From the NCBI GenBank assembly GCA_018268015.1, contig JAFDXJ010000004.1:35372-99371 (forward strand): DNA of 64,000 nucleotides, given 5' to 3'. Positions 16,281-25,170 of the stretch are shown here, piece after piece (within the stretch, counting starts at the first letter, position 1; each line of letters starts with the position of its first letter). The translations under genes and the position numbers were made by a program. This stretch comes from Bacteroidota bacterium. GTDB lineage: Bacteria; Bacteroidota; Bacteroidia; Chitinophagales; Chitinophagaceae. The notes under the pieces are model-generated. The model was not told where the DNA came from. It saw nothing but the letters and a program-made list of their open reading frames with translations, and made no database searches.

Positions 16281-18158
16281 TTAGTTCACGATCAACACGG
16301 GTATAGAAATCCGGTGTCTCACCTGGTTCACCGTTTCACCATATAAAAAATCTTTGAGGCCTTTATGCCTGTGAGCTCCCATCACCAGCATATCTGCATG
16401 TTCTTCCTGTACGATACGCACAATTTCTTTGACCCTGCTTTTATATCCCAGCTGAATTTTGATATCATAACCTAACTCTTTTAAACGGGTTGCATATACT
16501 TCCAATCTTTGTAAATCAGTTCTCGTTTCAGCATCATCTGCCTGTGCTCCAAAAAACCGTGCTGCCGCTGTTTCTACAATATGTAATAAAATATATTTTG
16601 CGTCCTTTCTTCCTTGCGAAAGCGCAAAAGCTATTAGTTTTTCATCGTTGTTTGAAAAGTCAAGTGCAATGGCAATATTCTTTAATACCGGGGTTTCTAA
16701 ATTCACCAGTGGTTGCACATCACCATGCATAGCAGATTTAATCCTTGCTTTTTTCATAATAGGAATAATGATCATCATGATAAATAACCATGCAAAAAGC
16801 ATGGCTACACCAATTAATAATATTTTGAGGCCAGTATGCCCCCTCTCCTGAAAGAGTGGCAGGCACGCTTCTGCAACCATTTTAATATTTAAAAATATCA
16901 ATACTGTAGCCACTAACCAGGATAATATTTTTACCCATAGAGCAATGGCATATTTACCCATTGTACTCTTATCACTCACAAAAAATATTAATGGAATGAT
17001 TGCAAAGCCAAGCTGGGCACTTAAAATAACCTGGCTTAATATAAGTAAAGAATCCAATTCCTGGTCTCCATAAACAAGGATAACAATCATGCTGGGAATG
17101 ATGGCCAATAATCGGGTTAATAAACGGCGCATCCAGGGATTGATCCTTAGGTTCAAATATCCTTCCATAACGATTTGCCCCGCCAATGTACCGGTAATCG
17201 TAGAACTCTGTCCGGCAGCAATAAGAGCAATTGCAAATAATATGGGAGCCAATTCACTTCCTAATAAAGGCGCTAAGAGGGTATGCGCATCTTCAATTTT
17301 GGCAACTTGTGTATGGCCTGTTTTAAAAAATACGGAAGCAGCTAAAATTAATATGGCCGCATTTACTAAAAAGGCAGCATTTAAAGCAATGGTACTATCA
17401 AAAAAATTAAACCGTAATGCCTTTTTTATTCCACTCTCAGTATGTGCAATTTTCCGTGTTTGTACTAAAGACGAATGTAAATATAAATTATGCGGCATTA
17501 CGGTCGCGCCAATAATGCCTACCGCAATATATAAAGCATCGCCACTGAGGGCAGTGGGAATAAAGCCTTTTAAAATTTCATGGCCACTCGGTTTGGCAAG
17601 AAATATTTCAACTAAAAATGATCCACCTATTATTAAGATCAAAGCAATGATAAATGCCTCCAGGCGGCGCATTCCCAGCTTTTGAAACCAGAGCAATAAG
17701 AACGTATCTAAAACAGTGATGCATACGCCCCATAAAATGGGTAATCCTGTAAGCAAATGGATGCCTATGGCCATCCCTAAAACTTCAGCTAAGTCACATG
17801 CGGCAATAGCTAACTCCGCCAGGATGTATAAGCAAAAATTCACGAGTCGCGGATACATGTCCCTGTTTGCCTGTGCAAGGTCTCTCCTTCTTACAATGCC
17901 CAAGCGGGTACTTAAACTTTGTAATAATAATGCCATGAGGTTACTCATGATCAATACCCAAATAAGGCTATATCCAAATCGGGCACCTCCCTGTAAATCA
18001 GTAGCCCAGTTTCCGGGATCCATATAACCTACACTTACCAGGTAAGCCGGGCCAAAATAAGGAAGCCATTTTCTCCACCCTTTTTTGGTAGAGCTTGTCA
18101 TATCCACTGATTCATGTACTTCACTTAATGAGATATGATGATGCTTTTGGTTGTTCAT
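16281..18158 (-). CDS. Nramp-family Mn2+/Fe2+ transporter fused to a universal stress domain
   Basis: A 625-residue fusion. Residues about 30-470 form an Nramp divalent-metal transporter with the metal-binding DPGN (47-50) in helix 1 and MPHN (221-224) in helix 6. Residues about 485-625 form a UspA-like domain with the nucleotide-loop pattern VMGAHRHKGLKDFLYGETV; Arg replaces one usual Gly. Nramp proteins import Mn2+ or Fe2+ with protons. The C-terminal Usp domain may sense nucleotides or stress and gate uptake. The gene follows the MntR-like repressor by 6 bp on the same strand, which supports Mn2+ homeostasis. The symbol mntH fits the transporter half only and is not assigned. Confidence 0.92.
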   Translation of the reverse strand: MNNQKHHHISLSEVHESVDMTSSTKKGWRKWLPYFGPAYLVSVGYMDPGNWATDLQGGARFGYSLIWVLIMSNLMALLLQSLSTRLGIVRRRDLAQANRDMYPRLVNFCLYILAELAIAACDLAEVLGMAIGIHLLTGLPILWGVCITVLDTFLLLWFQKLGMRRLEAFIIALILIIGGSFLVEIFLAKPSGHEILKGFIPTALSGDALYIAVGIIGATVMPHNLYLHSSLVQTRKIAHTESGIKKALRFNFFDSTIALNAAFLVNAAILILAASVFFKTGHTQVAKIEDAHTLLAPLLGSELAPILFAIALIAAGQSSTITGTLAGQIVMEGYLNLRINPWMRRLLTRLLAIIPSMIVILVYGDQELDSLLILSQVILSAQLGFAIIPLIFFVSDKSTMGKYAIALWVKILSWLVATVLIFLNIKMVAEACLPLFQERGHTGLKILLIGVAMLFAWLFIMMIIIPIMKKARIKSAMHGDVQPLVNLETPVLKNIAIALDFSNNDEKLIAFALSQGRKDAKYILLHIVETAAARFFGAQADDAETRTDLQRLEVYATRLKELGYDIKIQLGYKSRVKEIVRIVQEEHADMLVMGAHRHKGLKDFLYGETVNQVRHRISIPVLIVN

Positions 18159-18164
18159 CTTTCA

Positions 18165-18821
18165 TTATTTTACAATGAGTGATTTGGTAATCGCCTCACT
18201 CAGATGCAGCGTTTTGTTTTTACCAACTTTCACTTCTATGGATTCATCAAAATCAAATCTTTTGATTACTTCTATCATTGTTCCAAGCTTGATGTCAAAA
18301 TGTTTCAATAATTCCAGTAATTTAATTTCCTGGCTGGCTACTGCTACTACCCGTAACGGCTTATTTAATGGCGCCTGTGCGAGGCGTAATTGTTCCTGAT
18401 GAGGCATTTTCCCTTGAGCATCCGGGATGGGGTCTCCATGCGGATCTACTTGTGGAAAGTGTAAATATGCATCCAGTTTATCAATTAGTTTCTTTGAACT
18501 CACATGTTCCAGTTCTTCTGCAATGGCATGCACTTCATCCCATTCAAAATGTAATTTTTCGGATAGAAAAAATTCCCATAAACGATGGCGGCGAATAATA
18601 TCCAGTGCCAGCTTTTTACCCTTTGCCGTTAACTGAATGGATTTATAGGGAGACCAGGAGATCAGCTTTTTTTCTTTCAATTTTTTCAGCATATCCGTAG
18701 CTGATGCCGGCTTTGTATTCAAGGCACCCGATAAGGCGCCGGTGGATAGAGCTCCCCCCTCCTGCAAATGAAAAATAGACTTAATATAATTCTCTTCAGC
18801 AACAGAATATTTAGTCAGCAC
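18165..18821 (-). CDS. DtxR/MntR-family metal-dependent repressor
   Basis: A 218-residue regulator. The N-terminal winged helix (about 1-62, LTKYSVAEENYIKSIFHL onward) is followed by the metal-binding/dimerisation domain (about 63-140, with HRLWEFFLSEKLHFEWDEVHAIAEELEHV) and an SH3/FeoA-like domain (about 150-218). These are the three domains of DtxR-type proteins. The start is GTG at 18821, with an in-frame stop a few codons upstream and no nearby ATG. The palindrome at 18832-18847 suggests autoregulation. Because the next gene is an Nramp transporter, Mn2+ is the likely corepressor, though Fe2+ cannot be excluded. Confidence 0.9.
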   Translation of the reverse strand: MLTKYSVAEENYIKSIFHLQEGGALSTGALSGALNTKPASATDMLKKLKEKKLISWSPYKSIQLTAKGKKLALDIIRRHRLWEFFLSEKLHFEWDEVHAIAEELEHVSSKKLIDKLDAYLHFPQVDPHGDPIPDAQGKMPHQEQLRLAQAPLNKPLRVVAVASQEIKLLELLKHFDIKLGTMIEVIKRFDFDESIEVKVGKNKTLHLSEAITKSLIVK

Positions 18822-18831
18822 GTAAATTTAT

Positions 18832-18847
18832 TTTAGGCAAATCTAAA
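18832..18847. promoter_or_regulatory. Probable MntR/DtxR operator
   Basis: TTTAGGCAAATCTAAA, with perfect TTTAG/CTAAA arms around six bases, lies 11 bp upstream of the repressor GTG start. Operators of DtxR/MntR proteins have this A/T-rich TTTAG-type dyad form. Position and neighbour gene support negative autoregulation by metal. Confidence 0.65.
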
Positions 18848-18951
18848 TTTATTTTTATAAAAAACATTTATTTTATAAAATCTTTATCATTTTTAAAAAC
18901 CTAGCCATACAAAAGTTATAGGAGCGGTAAAAGGTTGTATATTTTTAAACT

Positions 18952-18959
18952 TATCTTTG
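18952..18959 (+). promoter_or_regulatory. Candidate -7 promoter box for the first M1 peptidase
   Basis: TATCTTTG matches the Bacteroidota -7 consensus TAnnTTTG, 20 bp before the ATG at 18980. It argues against the earlier in-frame start at 18935, which would lie upstream of transcription. No good -33 TTTG is seen at the ideal distance. Confidence 0.45.
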
Positions 18960-18979
18960 CTTTCTTTAAAATTTATTTC

Positions 18980-20830
18980 ATGAAATACCTGACACTTATC
19001 TTTTTCCTGATCATCGGAACATATATTCAAGCCCAGCCAGAACGTTGGCAGCAACGTATTTCTTATAACATTGATGTCAAAATGGATGTACATACCAACC
19101 AGTTTACCGGTACAGAGAAAATCAATTATTGGAATAATTCTCCCGATACACTTACCCGCTTATTTTTCCATATGTATTGGAATGCATTTCAGCCAAACAG
19201 TATGATGGACATTCGTAGCAGGGAACTGGGGAAAACAATCTTAGCCACTTCTAAAAAAGGAGAGCCTATCAGAGATTGGGATAGCCGTGTCCGGGACCGA
19301 ATTTCTAAACTTACTCCTGATGAAATTGGCTACCAAAAAATAATTAATATTAAAGTGAATGGCCAAGCTGCCAAACTGATAGACCATGAAACGATATGGG
19401 AAGTCCAGATCAGTACACCCATTTTACCTCATTCAAAATCTACTATTGATCTTTCCTTTATGGCCCAGGTACCTATTCAAATAAGGCGAAGTGGACGAGA
19501 TAATGAAGAGGGAATCCGTTACAGCATGAGCCAATGGTACCCTAAAATGGTTGAATACGATTACCAGGGATGGAATGCTAACCCTTACATTGCAAGAGAG
19601 TTTTATGGGGTCTGGGGCGATTATAATGTAAATATCACTATTGATAAAACGTACATGTTAGCTGCTTCCGGTACTTTGCAAAACCCGGGAGAAACAGGTT
19701 TTGGCTATCAACAAAATGGGACTGCTCCCATTCCTGTAAGTGGTGAAAACCGTACCTGGAAATTTGTAGCACAAAATGTACATGATTTCGTTTGGGCAGC
19801 CGACCCCACCTATACCATGATCAAAAAGCAAATACCCGGAGGGCCCTTATTATATATTGTTTATAAAAAGGTAGATTCACTGGAACAAAAATGGCAGGAT
19901 CTCGCTAATAAAATGGTCATCGTTTATCCATTTATGGCGAAAACATTCGGCGCTTATCCCTATAAAAATTATTCATTTATCCAGGGTGGCGATGGAGGTA
20001 TGGAGTACCCGATGGCTACACTGATAAAGAATGCCAGTATAGGTACGGCTATTCATGAATGGATGCACAGTTGGTACCAGGGAATGATGGGAAGTAATGA
20101 GAGCCTTTATGCATGGATGGATGAAGGGTTTACATCTTATGCCGAATCTCGAGTGAGTGCATGGTTGTATAAAGATACTACCTTCCCTTATCGTGGAGCC
20201 TATGCCGGATATTTCGGTTTAGTAAAAAGCGGTTTTGAAGAGCCCATGAATACACATGCGGATCATTATAATACAAACTATGCTTATTCTGTAGATGCCT
20301 ATTCAAAAGGTGAAATTTTCATGGCGCAATTAGGATATATCGTAAGTGATTCAGTGCTGGATAAGATTTTACTGGAATATTACAGGGAATGGCGCTTTAA
20401 ACACCCCAATCCGAATGATTTTGTTCGCGTTGCTGAAAAAGTCAGTGGCATGGAATTACAATGGTATAAAGAATATTGGATTTATACAACCAAAACCATT
20501 GATTATGGAATTGGGGAAGTGACTGAAAAAGAGGGCAAAGCACAAGTTACCCTCAAACGAATTGGTAAAATGCCGATGCCAATTGATTTATTGATAACCT
20601 ACAAAGATGGCTCAAAGGAAATGCATTATATCCCCATGGATTTAATGTATGGAGATAAACCTGCAGAAGGTAATTATCCCAGGATCATAGAGAAAGATTG
20701 GGCATGGGTAGCACCCGAATATGTTGTTGAATTAAATCATCCTGTCGGAGATATCAAAGAAATAGAAATTGACCACAGCCAAAGGATGGCTGATGTGAAC
20801 CGGGTGAATAATAAGATCTCTGTTCCATAG
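18980..20830 (+). CDS. Secreted M1-family metallopeptidase (gluzincin)
   Basis: A 616-residue exported aminopeptidase-type enzyme. The signal peptide (1-18, ending IQAQ) comes from the ATG at 18980. The zinc site is complete: His359-Glu360-x-x-His363, then Glu382 in WMDEGF after 18 residues. A GGMEYP motif at about 334 corresponds to the GAMEN substrate loop of M1 peptidases. The N-terminal half is the beta-sandwich domain. It is one of three M1 peptidases in this window (with 25171-27786 and 49288-51672), all with signal peptides. The gene stands alone and diverges from the mntR operon. Substrate is probably peptides in the periplasm or outside the cell. Confidence 0.92.
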   Translation: MKYLTLIFFLIIGTYIQAQPERWQQRISYNIDVKMDVHTNQFTGTEKINYWNNSPDTLTRLFFHMYWNAFQPNSMMDIRSRELGKTILATSKKGEPIRDWDSRVRDRISKLTPDEIGYQKIINIKVNGQAAKLIDHETIWEVQISTPILPHSKSTIDLSFMAQVPIQIRRSGRDNEEGIRYSMSQWYPKMVEYDYQGWNANPYIAREFYGVWGDYNVNITIDKTYMLAASGTLQNPGETGFGYQQNGTAPIPVSGENRTWKFVAQNVHDFVWAADPTYTMIKKQIPGGPLLYIVYKKVDSLEQKWQDLANKMVIVYPFMAKTFGAYPYKNYSFIQGGDGGMEYPMATLIKNASIGTAIHEWMHSWYQGMMGSNESLYAWMDEGFTSYAESRVSAWLYKDTTFPYRGAYAGYFGLVKSGFEEPMNTHADHYNTNYAYSVDAYSKGEIFMAQLGYIVSDSVLDKILLEYYREWRFKHPNPNDFVRVAEKVSGMELQWYKEYWIYTTKTIDYGIGEVTEKEGKAQVTLKRIGKMPMPIDLLITYKDGSKEMHYIPMDLMYGDKPAEGNYPRIIEKDWAWVAPEYVVELNHPVGDIKEIEIDHSQRMADVNRVNNKISVP

Positions 20831-20902
20831 TCATTTTGGGGGCCATTAAAACATGTTTTTACTGCAGTCGATGGCATACTTATGATAATCAAGGTAGTCA
20901 CA

Positions 20903-21280
20903 TTAATCTGCAGGTTCCCAAAGCTCTATTTTATTGCCTTCCATATCGAGGATATGTATAAATTTTCCATACGCATAACTTTCAATCTCATCCAGGATCC
21001 TAACACCCTCTTTTTTTAATTCATCTACAAGCGCTTCCAGATCAGCAACCCGGTAATTAATCATAAATTCTTTGGATGATGGTTCAAAATGCTTTGATGA
21101 GTCAGGAAAGAGACTCCATGTTGTAGAACCTTTAATATCAGGCGCATTTTCATCAAACCATTCGAATGTAGTGCCATAGTCACCGGTACGAAAGCCCAGA
21201 TGCTTTTCATACCATTCATTCATTTTCTTGGGATCTTTACATTTAAAAAAGATTCCACCAATTCCTGTTACTTTTTTCAT
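20903..21280 (-). CDS. VOC-family (glyoxalase/bleomycin-resistance fold) protein
   Basis: A 125-residue single-domain protein with paired beta-alpha-beta-beta-beta modules: VTGIGGIFFKCKDPKKMNEWYEKHLGF near the start and GKFIHILDMEGNKIELWEPAD at the end. The final ELWEP Glu is a typical metal ligand of the VOC fold. Members include glyoxalase I, dioxygenases and resistance proteins; the sequence does not choose between them. No signal peptide is present. Four 9-bp repeats sit directly against its start codon (21281-21316). Confidence 0.8.
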   Translation of the reverse strand: MKKVTGIGGIFFKCKDPKKMNEWYEKHLGFRTGDYGTTFEWFDENAPDIKGSTTWSLFPDSSKHFEPSSKEFMINYRVADLEALVDELKKEGVRILDEIESYAYGKFIHILDMEGNKIELWEPAD

Positions 21281-21316
21281 TGATTGAGTTGATTGAGTTG
21301 ATTGAGTTGATTGAGA
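21281..21316. repeat. 9-bp tandem repeat abutting a start codon
   Basis: Four units of TGATTGAGT, three perfect and the last with one changed base. The array touches the ATG of the minus-strand VOC gene, so it occupies the ribosome-loading region. An in-frame stop lies just upstream, so the repeat is not translated from this gene. Confidence 0.95.
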
Positions 21317-21507
21317 TTAATGATATTTTGAAAGCTATTCTATCAAATGGAGAAAAGTAAAGTTAAGTAAAATTATCGTCGGTGAAATTAAACAAACTCA
21401 TGAATACATAACCCGAAAATTTTTCAGAAAATCAAAAAATGACCATACACATCGGCCTGTTTTCATGATGATACTATTTTGTTTAATTCCAATTCAGCTG
21501 AATCCTT

Positions 21508-22590
21508 TTATGGATAAATAGTGAGAAAAATATATGCTACAAGATTGACCAGTAAAACAACACCATAGACGGCATTACTGCGGCCTCCAATCAGTGATAA
21601 CATGACTGTAAAAATAGAAATTCCGAGGAATATAATCGGCAGGATATCCAGCCCAAGTACAATCGGTATATCATAAAAGTAACTGATAAGAGATATGGCA
21701 GGGATGGTCAAACCAATACTTGCAATAGCTGAGCCTAATGAAAGATTGAGACTTGTTTGTAACATGTTATTCCTTGCAGCACTAATGGCGGCAATACCTT
21801 CCGGCAACAATATCACCGCTGCAATAATAATACCTACCAGACTCTTTGGTAACCCATGGCTTACCAAAATTTGCTCTATTGGATGTGATAAAGATTTTGC
21901 CAGGAGTACAACAATGAGCAAACTAATGAATAAGAATACCAGGCTGATAAAAAGTGACAAATTGGATATTACATGTTTCTTCTCGTGCTTAATTACACCT
22001 ATATCAGTAGCGATAAAGTACTCTCGATGTCTCACTGTTTGAGCTGCAATAAATGCTATATAAATAACAATGCAGGCAAAAATTTCGAAAAGTAATTGCG
22101 CTTCAGTGTAGTAAGGACCAGCATGGCTTTTTGTAAATGAAGGAAGTATCATGGTAAATGCCACAATGGATACTAAGGACACTAAAGATATTTTCACCGA
22201 ATGAGAAGAAAAAGTTTGTGTATGAAATTTCCTTCCTCCAATAAATAAACAAAGGCCTACAATCCCATTTAAAATAAGCATGACTGCAGCATATACCGTA
22301 TCTCTGGCAAATGAAGAATATTTTTCACCTCCGGTAAGCATCAAAGAAATAATGATGGACACTTCTATTACTGTAACCGAAACAGCCAAAATAATTGTTC
22401 CATATGGCTCGCCAACACGATGTGCGATAATCTCAGCATGATGTACAGCCGACATAACACATAGTAACAAAAATAATCCTGCTAGCAATTGCCAGGCAAT
22501 ATTATTGTCAAGTAATCCTGAAAAAAATAAGAGACAGGTTAAAATGGGGACTGTCGTTGTCCAGGGATAAAGCTTTCTTATTTTCTTCAT
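21508..22590 (-). CDS. chaA: ChaA-type Ca2+/H+ (Na+/H+) antiporter
   Basis: A 360-residue membrane protein with about eleven helices. The two internally repeated antiporter motifs of the CaCA superfamily are visible: GEPYGTIILAVSVTVIEVSI (about 57-76) in the first half and GIIIAAVILLPEGIAAISAA (about 252-271) in the second, each with the key acidic residue. Length equals E. coli ChaA (366 residues). Such proteins extrude Ca2+ or Na+ in exchange for protons and help under alkaline or salt stress. It is transcribed alone, divergently from the sigma-factor cluster. Confidence 0.88.
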   Translation of the reverse strand: MKKIRKLYPWTTTVPILTCLLFFSGLLDNNIAWQLLAGLFLLLCVMSAVHHAEIIAHRVGEPYGTIILAVSVTVIEVSIIISLMLTGGEKYSSFARDTVYAAVMLILNGIVGLCLFIGGRKFHTQTFSSHSVKISLVSLVSIVAFTMILPSFTKSHAGPYYTEAQLLFEIFACIVIYIAFIAAQTVRHREYFIATDIGVIKHEKKHVISNLSLFISLVFLFISLLIVVLLAKSLSHPIEQILVSHGLPKSLVGIIIAAVILLPEGIAAISAARNNMLQTSLNLSLGSAIASIGLTIPAISLISYFYDIPIVLGLDILPIIFLGISIFTVMLSLIGGRSNAVYGVVLLVNLVAYIFLTIYP

Positions 22591-22948
22591 TTATTTAAAT
22601 TTAAGATAATATGATTAAATGAAGCATTTCTTCAATAATTTGTTCAAATTGACTGCAAATCCAACTTAGAAAATAACCTCATTGATCATAAAAATAAGTC
22701 AAATCTTTCAAGTCAATATGATTACATATTACAAAGTTGATTTTTAAAAATTGAATCACCTTTGTAAATAATTAATATAAATGTCAATTTTTGTAACCTT
22801 TCCTCTTCTCAATTACTCTAATAGAATAGCAACAAAGTTTGTTATTACAGGAAAGTATATTTAAAAAATAATCCAGACTCTTTGCCTTGGTCATATTTTT
22901 ATAAAACCCAAGAATGAGCCTGGATATAGAATCAGTTATTTGAATAAT
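22591..22948. other. 358-bp divergent intergenic region
   Basis: AT-rich spacer between the minus-strand antiporter and the plus-strand sigma factor gene. A CACCTTTG at about 22757-22764 with a TTG about 20 bp upstream resembles a housekeeping promoter for the sigma gene but is not exact. No ORF, RNA or clear ECF promoter box was seen. Confidence 0.4.
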
Positions 22949-23596
22949 ATGAACCAGTTTGAAAAATTTTCCGATGCAGAAGTAATTCACCGTATTTTAA
23001 ATGGTGATAAATCACTTTATGAAATAATTATCCGCCGTTACAATCCCTATTTATATAAAATAGGCAGGTCCTATAATTTCAATCATGAGGATACGCAGGA
23101 TTTAATGCAGGATACTTTTTTTGATGCTTATTTGAATCTCTCGCAATTTGAAAACCGGGCTCATTTCAAAACCTGGATTATCCGTATCATGATGAATAAC
23201 TGTTACAGGAAAAAAGAAAAATCAAGCTCTAAAAATGAAATTATGATTGAAGTAAACGACCATTCAAAACCGCTGTTTACGCATGAAAATAAAGACTCAA
23301 ATCAAGTAATTCAAAATCATGAATTGGGCAGCATTATAGAAAAAGCGCTTGGGAATATTCCCTTTGAATATCGTATGGCGTTCTCCTTAAGAGAAATCAA
23401 TGGATTCGATATTCATGAAACATCCAAGCTCATGAATATCAGTGAGGCCAATGTAAAAGTGAGGCTTCACAGAGCAAAAAGCATGTTGAAAAAAGAAATA
23501 GAGAAATCGTATTCAGCTGCTGAATTGTTTGAATTTAATTTAATCTATTGCGATGCCATAGTTGAAAATGTAATGAAGAAAATAAATGAACTTTAA
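22949..23596 (+). CDS. ECF-type RNA polymerase sigma factor
   Basis: A 215-residue sigma-70-family protein from the ATG at 22949; an upstream TTG at 22940 is less likely. Region 2 is at about 20-90 (YNPYLYKIGRSYNFNHEDTQDLMQDTFFDAYLNLSQF, then FKTWIIRIMMNNCYRKK). Region 4 is at about 135-185 (IPFEYRMAFSLREINGFDIHETSKLMNISEANVKVRLHRAKSMLKK). Regions 1 and 3 are absent, as in group 4 sigma factors. A short helical tail follows region 4. No anti-sigma gene is adjacent; instead it is linked to folE and a flavin reductase. Targets are unknown. Confidence 0.9.
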   Translation: MNQFEKFSDAEVIHRILNGDKSLYEIIIRRYNPYLYKIGRSYNFNHEDTQDLMQDTFFDAYLNLSQFENRAHFKTWIIRIMMNNCYRKKEKSSSKNEIMIEVNDHSKPLFTHENKDSNQVIQNHELGSIIEKALGNIPFEYRMAFSLREINGFDIHETSKLMNISEANVKVRLHRAKSMLKKEIEKSYSAAELFEFNLIYCDAIVENVMKKINEL

Positions 23597-23606
23597 AAAA
23601 ATCTAT

Positions 23607-24251
23607 ATGAACGAAACAGCAAAAATGTATGTGGCAGAAGCCTTAGAAAAAACACCTCTCTTACAAACATTGGGATTAAATGATGCCGAGAAGATTAAAA
23701 TAATTGAATTTCATTTTACCGAAATAATGCAGGCTCTTGGTCTGGATCTTCAGGATGATAGCCTGAAGGATACACCGAAACGAGTAGCTAAAATGTATGT
23801 AGAAGAAATATTCAGTGGGCTAAACCCTCTTAATGAACCCTCCATCAGCCTATTTGAAAACAAATACGGTTATCAAAAAATGCTGGTAGAAAAAGATATT
23901 ACGCTATTCTCCTATTGCGAACATCATTTTGTACCCATCATTGGTAAAGCTCATGTAGCCTATATTCCCGGCAAACAGGTGATAGGACTTTCCAAAATAA
24001 ACAGGCTGGTACAATATTATGCAAAACGTCCCCAAGTACAGGAAAAATTAACAATACAAATTTCCGAAGCCTTAAAAGAAATCTTACAACATCAGGATGT
24101 GGCGGTTCTCATTGAAGCAGATCATTTATGTGTCGCATCAAGAGGAATAAAGGATACCAACAGCATCACGATCACATCAAGCTATTCAGGGCAATTTGAA
24201 CAAGAGTCTATTAAACAAGAGTTTTTATCTTATATTCACCATAATAAATAA
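23607..24251 (+). CDS. folE: GTP cyclohydrolase I
   Basis: A 214-residue enzyme from the ATG at 23607. An ATG at 23586 would add seven residues and overlap the sigma gene by 11 bp. The signature FSYCEHHFVPIIGKAHVAYIP holds Cys104 and the His Zn ligands, and LCVASRGI near the C-terminus holds the second Cys. It converts GTP to dihydroneopterin triphosphate, the first step of folate and tetrahydrobiopterin synthesis. It is tightly linked to the ECF sigma gene upstream and to the reductase downstream (start directly after its stop). That suggests an inducible copy rather than the housekeeping folate enzyme. Confidence 0.93.
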   Translation: MNETAKMYVAEALEKTPLLQTLGLNDAEKIKIIEFHFTEIMQALGLDLQDDSLKDTPKRVAKMYVEEIFSGLNPLNEPSISLFENKYGYQKMLVEKDITLFSYCEHHFVPIIGKAHVAYIPGKQVIGLSKINRLVQYYAKRPQVQEKLTIQISEALKEILQHQDVAVLIEADHLCVASRGIKDTNSITITSSYSGQFEQESIKQEFLSYIHHNK

Positions 24252-24926
24252 ATGATCATGTCACAGATAGTAAAAATTTTATCTATTGAAAACCTCACAC
24301 ATGATGTTCTTAGAATTAGAACAGAAAAACCAGCAGTTATTCAATACAACCCGGGGCAGGCAGCAGATATTTCCATAAACAAAAGTGGGTGGGAGCAGGA
24401 ATTAAGAGCTTTTACTTTTACTTCCTTGCCGGAAGATGATTTTATTGAATTTTCAATAAAAACGTATCCATCACACCATGGTGTAACAGAACAATTACTT
24501 TCCTTAAGCAAAGGGGATGAATTAATCATTCATGATGTTTTTGGAGATATTGGTTATAAGGGTGAAGGACTCTTCATTGCCGGTGGTGCAGGTGTAACTC
24601 CCTTTATAGCAATCTTAAAACACCTGGAAAAGAATCATACAATTGGCAATAATAAACTCCTTTTTGCCAATAAAAGCAGGGGTGATATTATCCTTGAAGA
24701 TAAGTTTAAAGATATATTGGGAGATCATTTTATTAATATTCTATCTGATGAAGACCTTGATGGATATGAACACGGATTTATATCTGCAGACCTGATACAA
24801 AAAATCAAAGATGAACATACAAAATACTATTATCTCTGTGGCCCAGAACCCATGATGCAGGCAGTAGAAAAACAATTAGCCTCCCTGAGTATTTCTAATG
24901 AATTTATTGTACGGGAAGGATTTTAA
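24252..24926 (+). CDS. FNR-type flavin oxidoreductase without ferredoxin domain
   Basis: A 224-residue ferredoxin-NADP reductase-like protein. The N-terminal FAD-binding barrel carries LRAFTFTSLP, a variant of RxYS(T). The NAD(P)-binding half contains GLFIAGGAGVTPFIAIL and the C-terminal YYLCGPEPMMQAVEKQL. There is no 2Fe-2S domain, so it must pass electrons to a separate partner. Its ATG at 24252 touches the folE stop; a second ATG two codons on is possible. Linked to folE and the sigma factor, it may recycle a pterin or flavin cofactor, but this is inference. Confidence 0.85.
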   Translation: MIMSQIVKILSIENLTHDVLRIRTEKPAVIQYNPGQAADISINKSGWEQELRAFTFTSLPEDDFIEFSIKTYPSHHGVTEQLLSLSKGDELIIHDVFGDIGYKGEGLFIAGGAGVTPFIAILKHLEKNHTIGNNKLLFANKSRGDIILEDKFKDILGDHFINILSDEDLDGYEHGFISADLIQKIKDEHTKYYYLCGPEPMMQAVEKQLASLSISNEFIVREGF

Positions 24927-25117
24927 AATATCAGGAAACTTTGCCATGTTGTTTCAAAAGTGAACTATCTGTAGTGTTTTGTGCTTTCAATGAAATTATA
25001 TTTAGCATCATTCTTCACAAATAAATATAGGTGGATTTGAAATAAATTACTACACTCTTTTGTATAGAGTTGATTCGTTTAAATTCAGCAAGAACGCTGC
25101 ATGAATACACCCACAAA

Positions 25118-25154
25118 AAAAACTTCACCGTCATTGAAGACGAGTGAAGTTTTT
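25118..25154. terminator. Bidirectional terminator
   Basis: AAAAACTTCAC and GTGAAGTTTTT form an 11-bp stem, extended by CGTC/GACG after a one-base bulge, with an ATTGAA loop. It lies between the convergent reductase gene (ends 24926) and M1 peptidase gene (ends 25171) and has A/T runs on both sides. Confidence 0.85.
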
Positions 25155-25170
25155 AATTATAATAATTAAC

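Noticed and set aside
17089..17685. 198-residue plus-strand ORF opposite the Nramp-Usp gene
   Set aside because: It is antisense to a clear Nramp coding frame and has no recognisable domain.
18893..19093. 66-residue minus-strand ORF before the first M1 peptidase
   Set aside because: It overlaps the peptidase signal-peptide region and the promoter box; no protein features.
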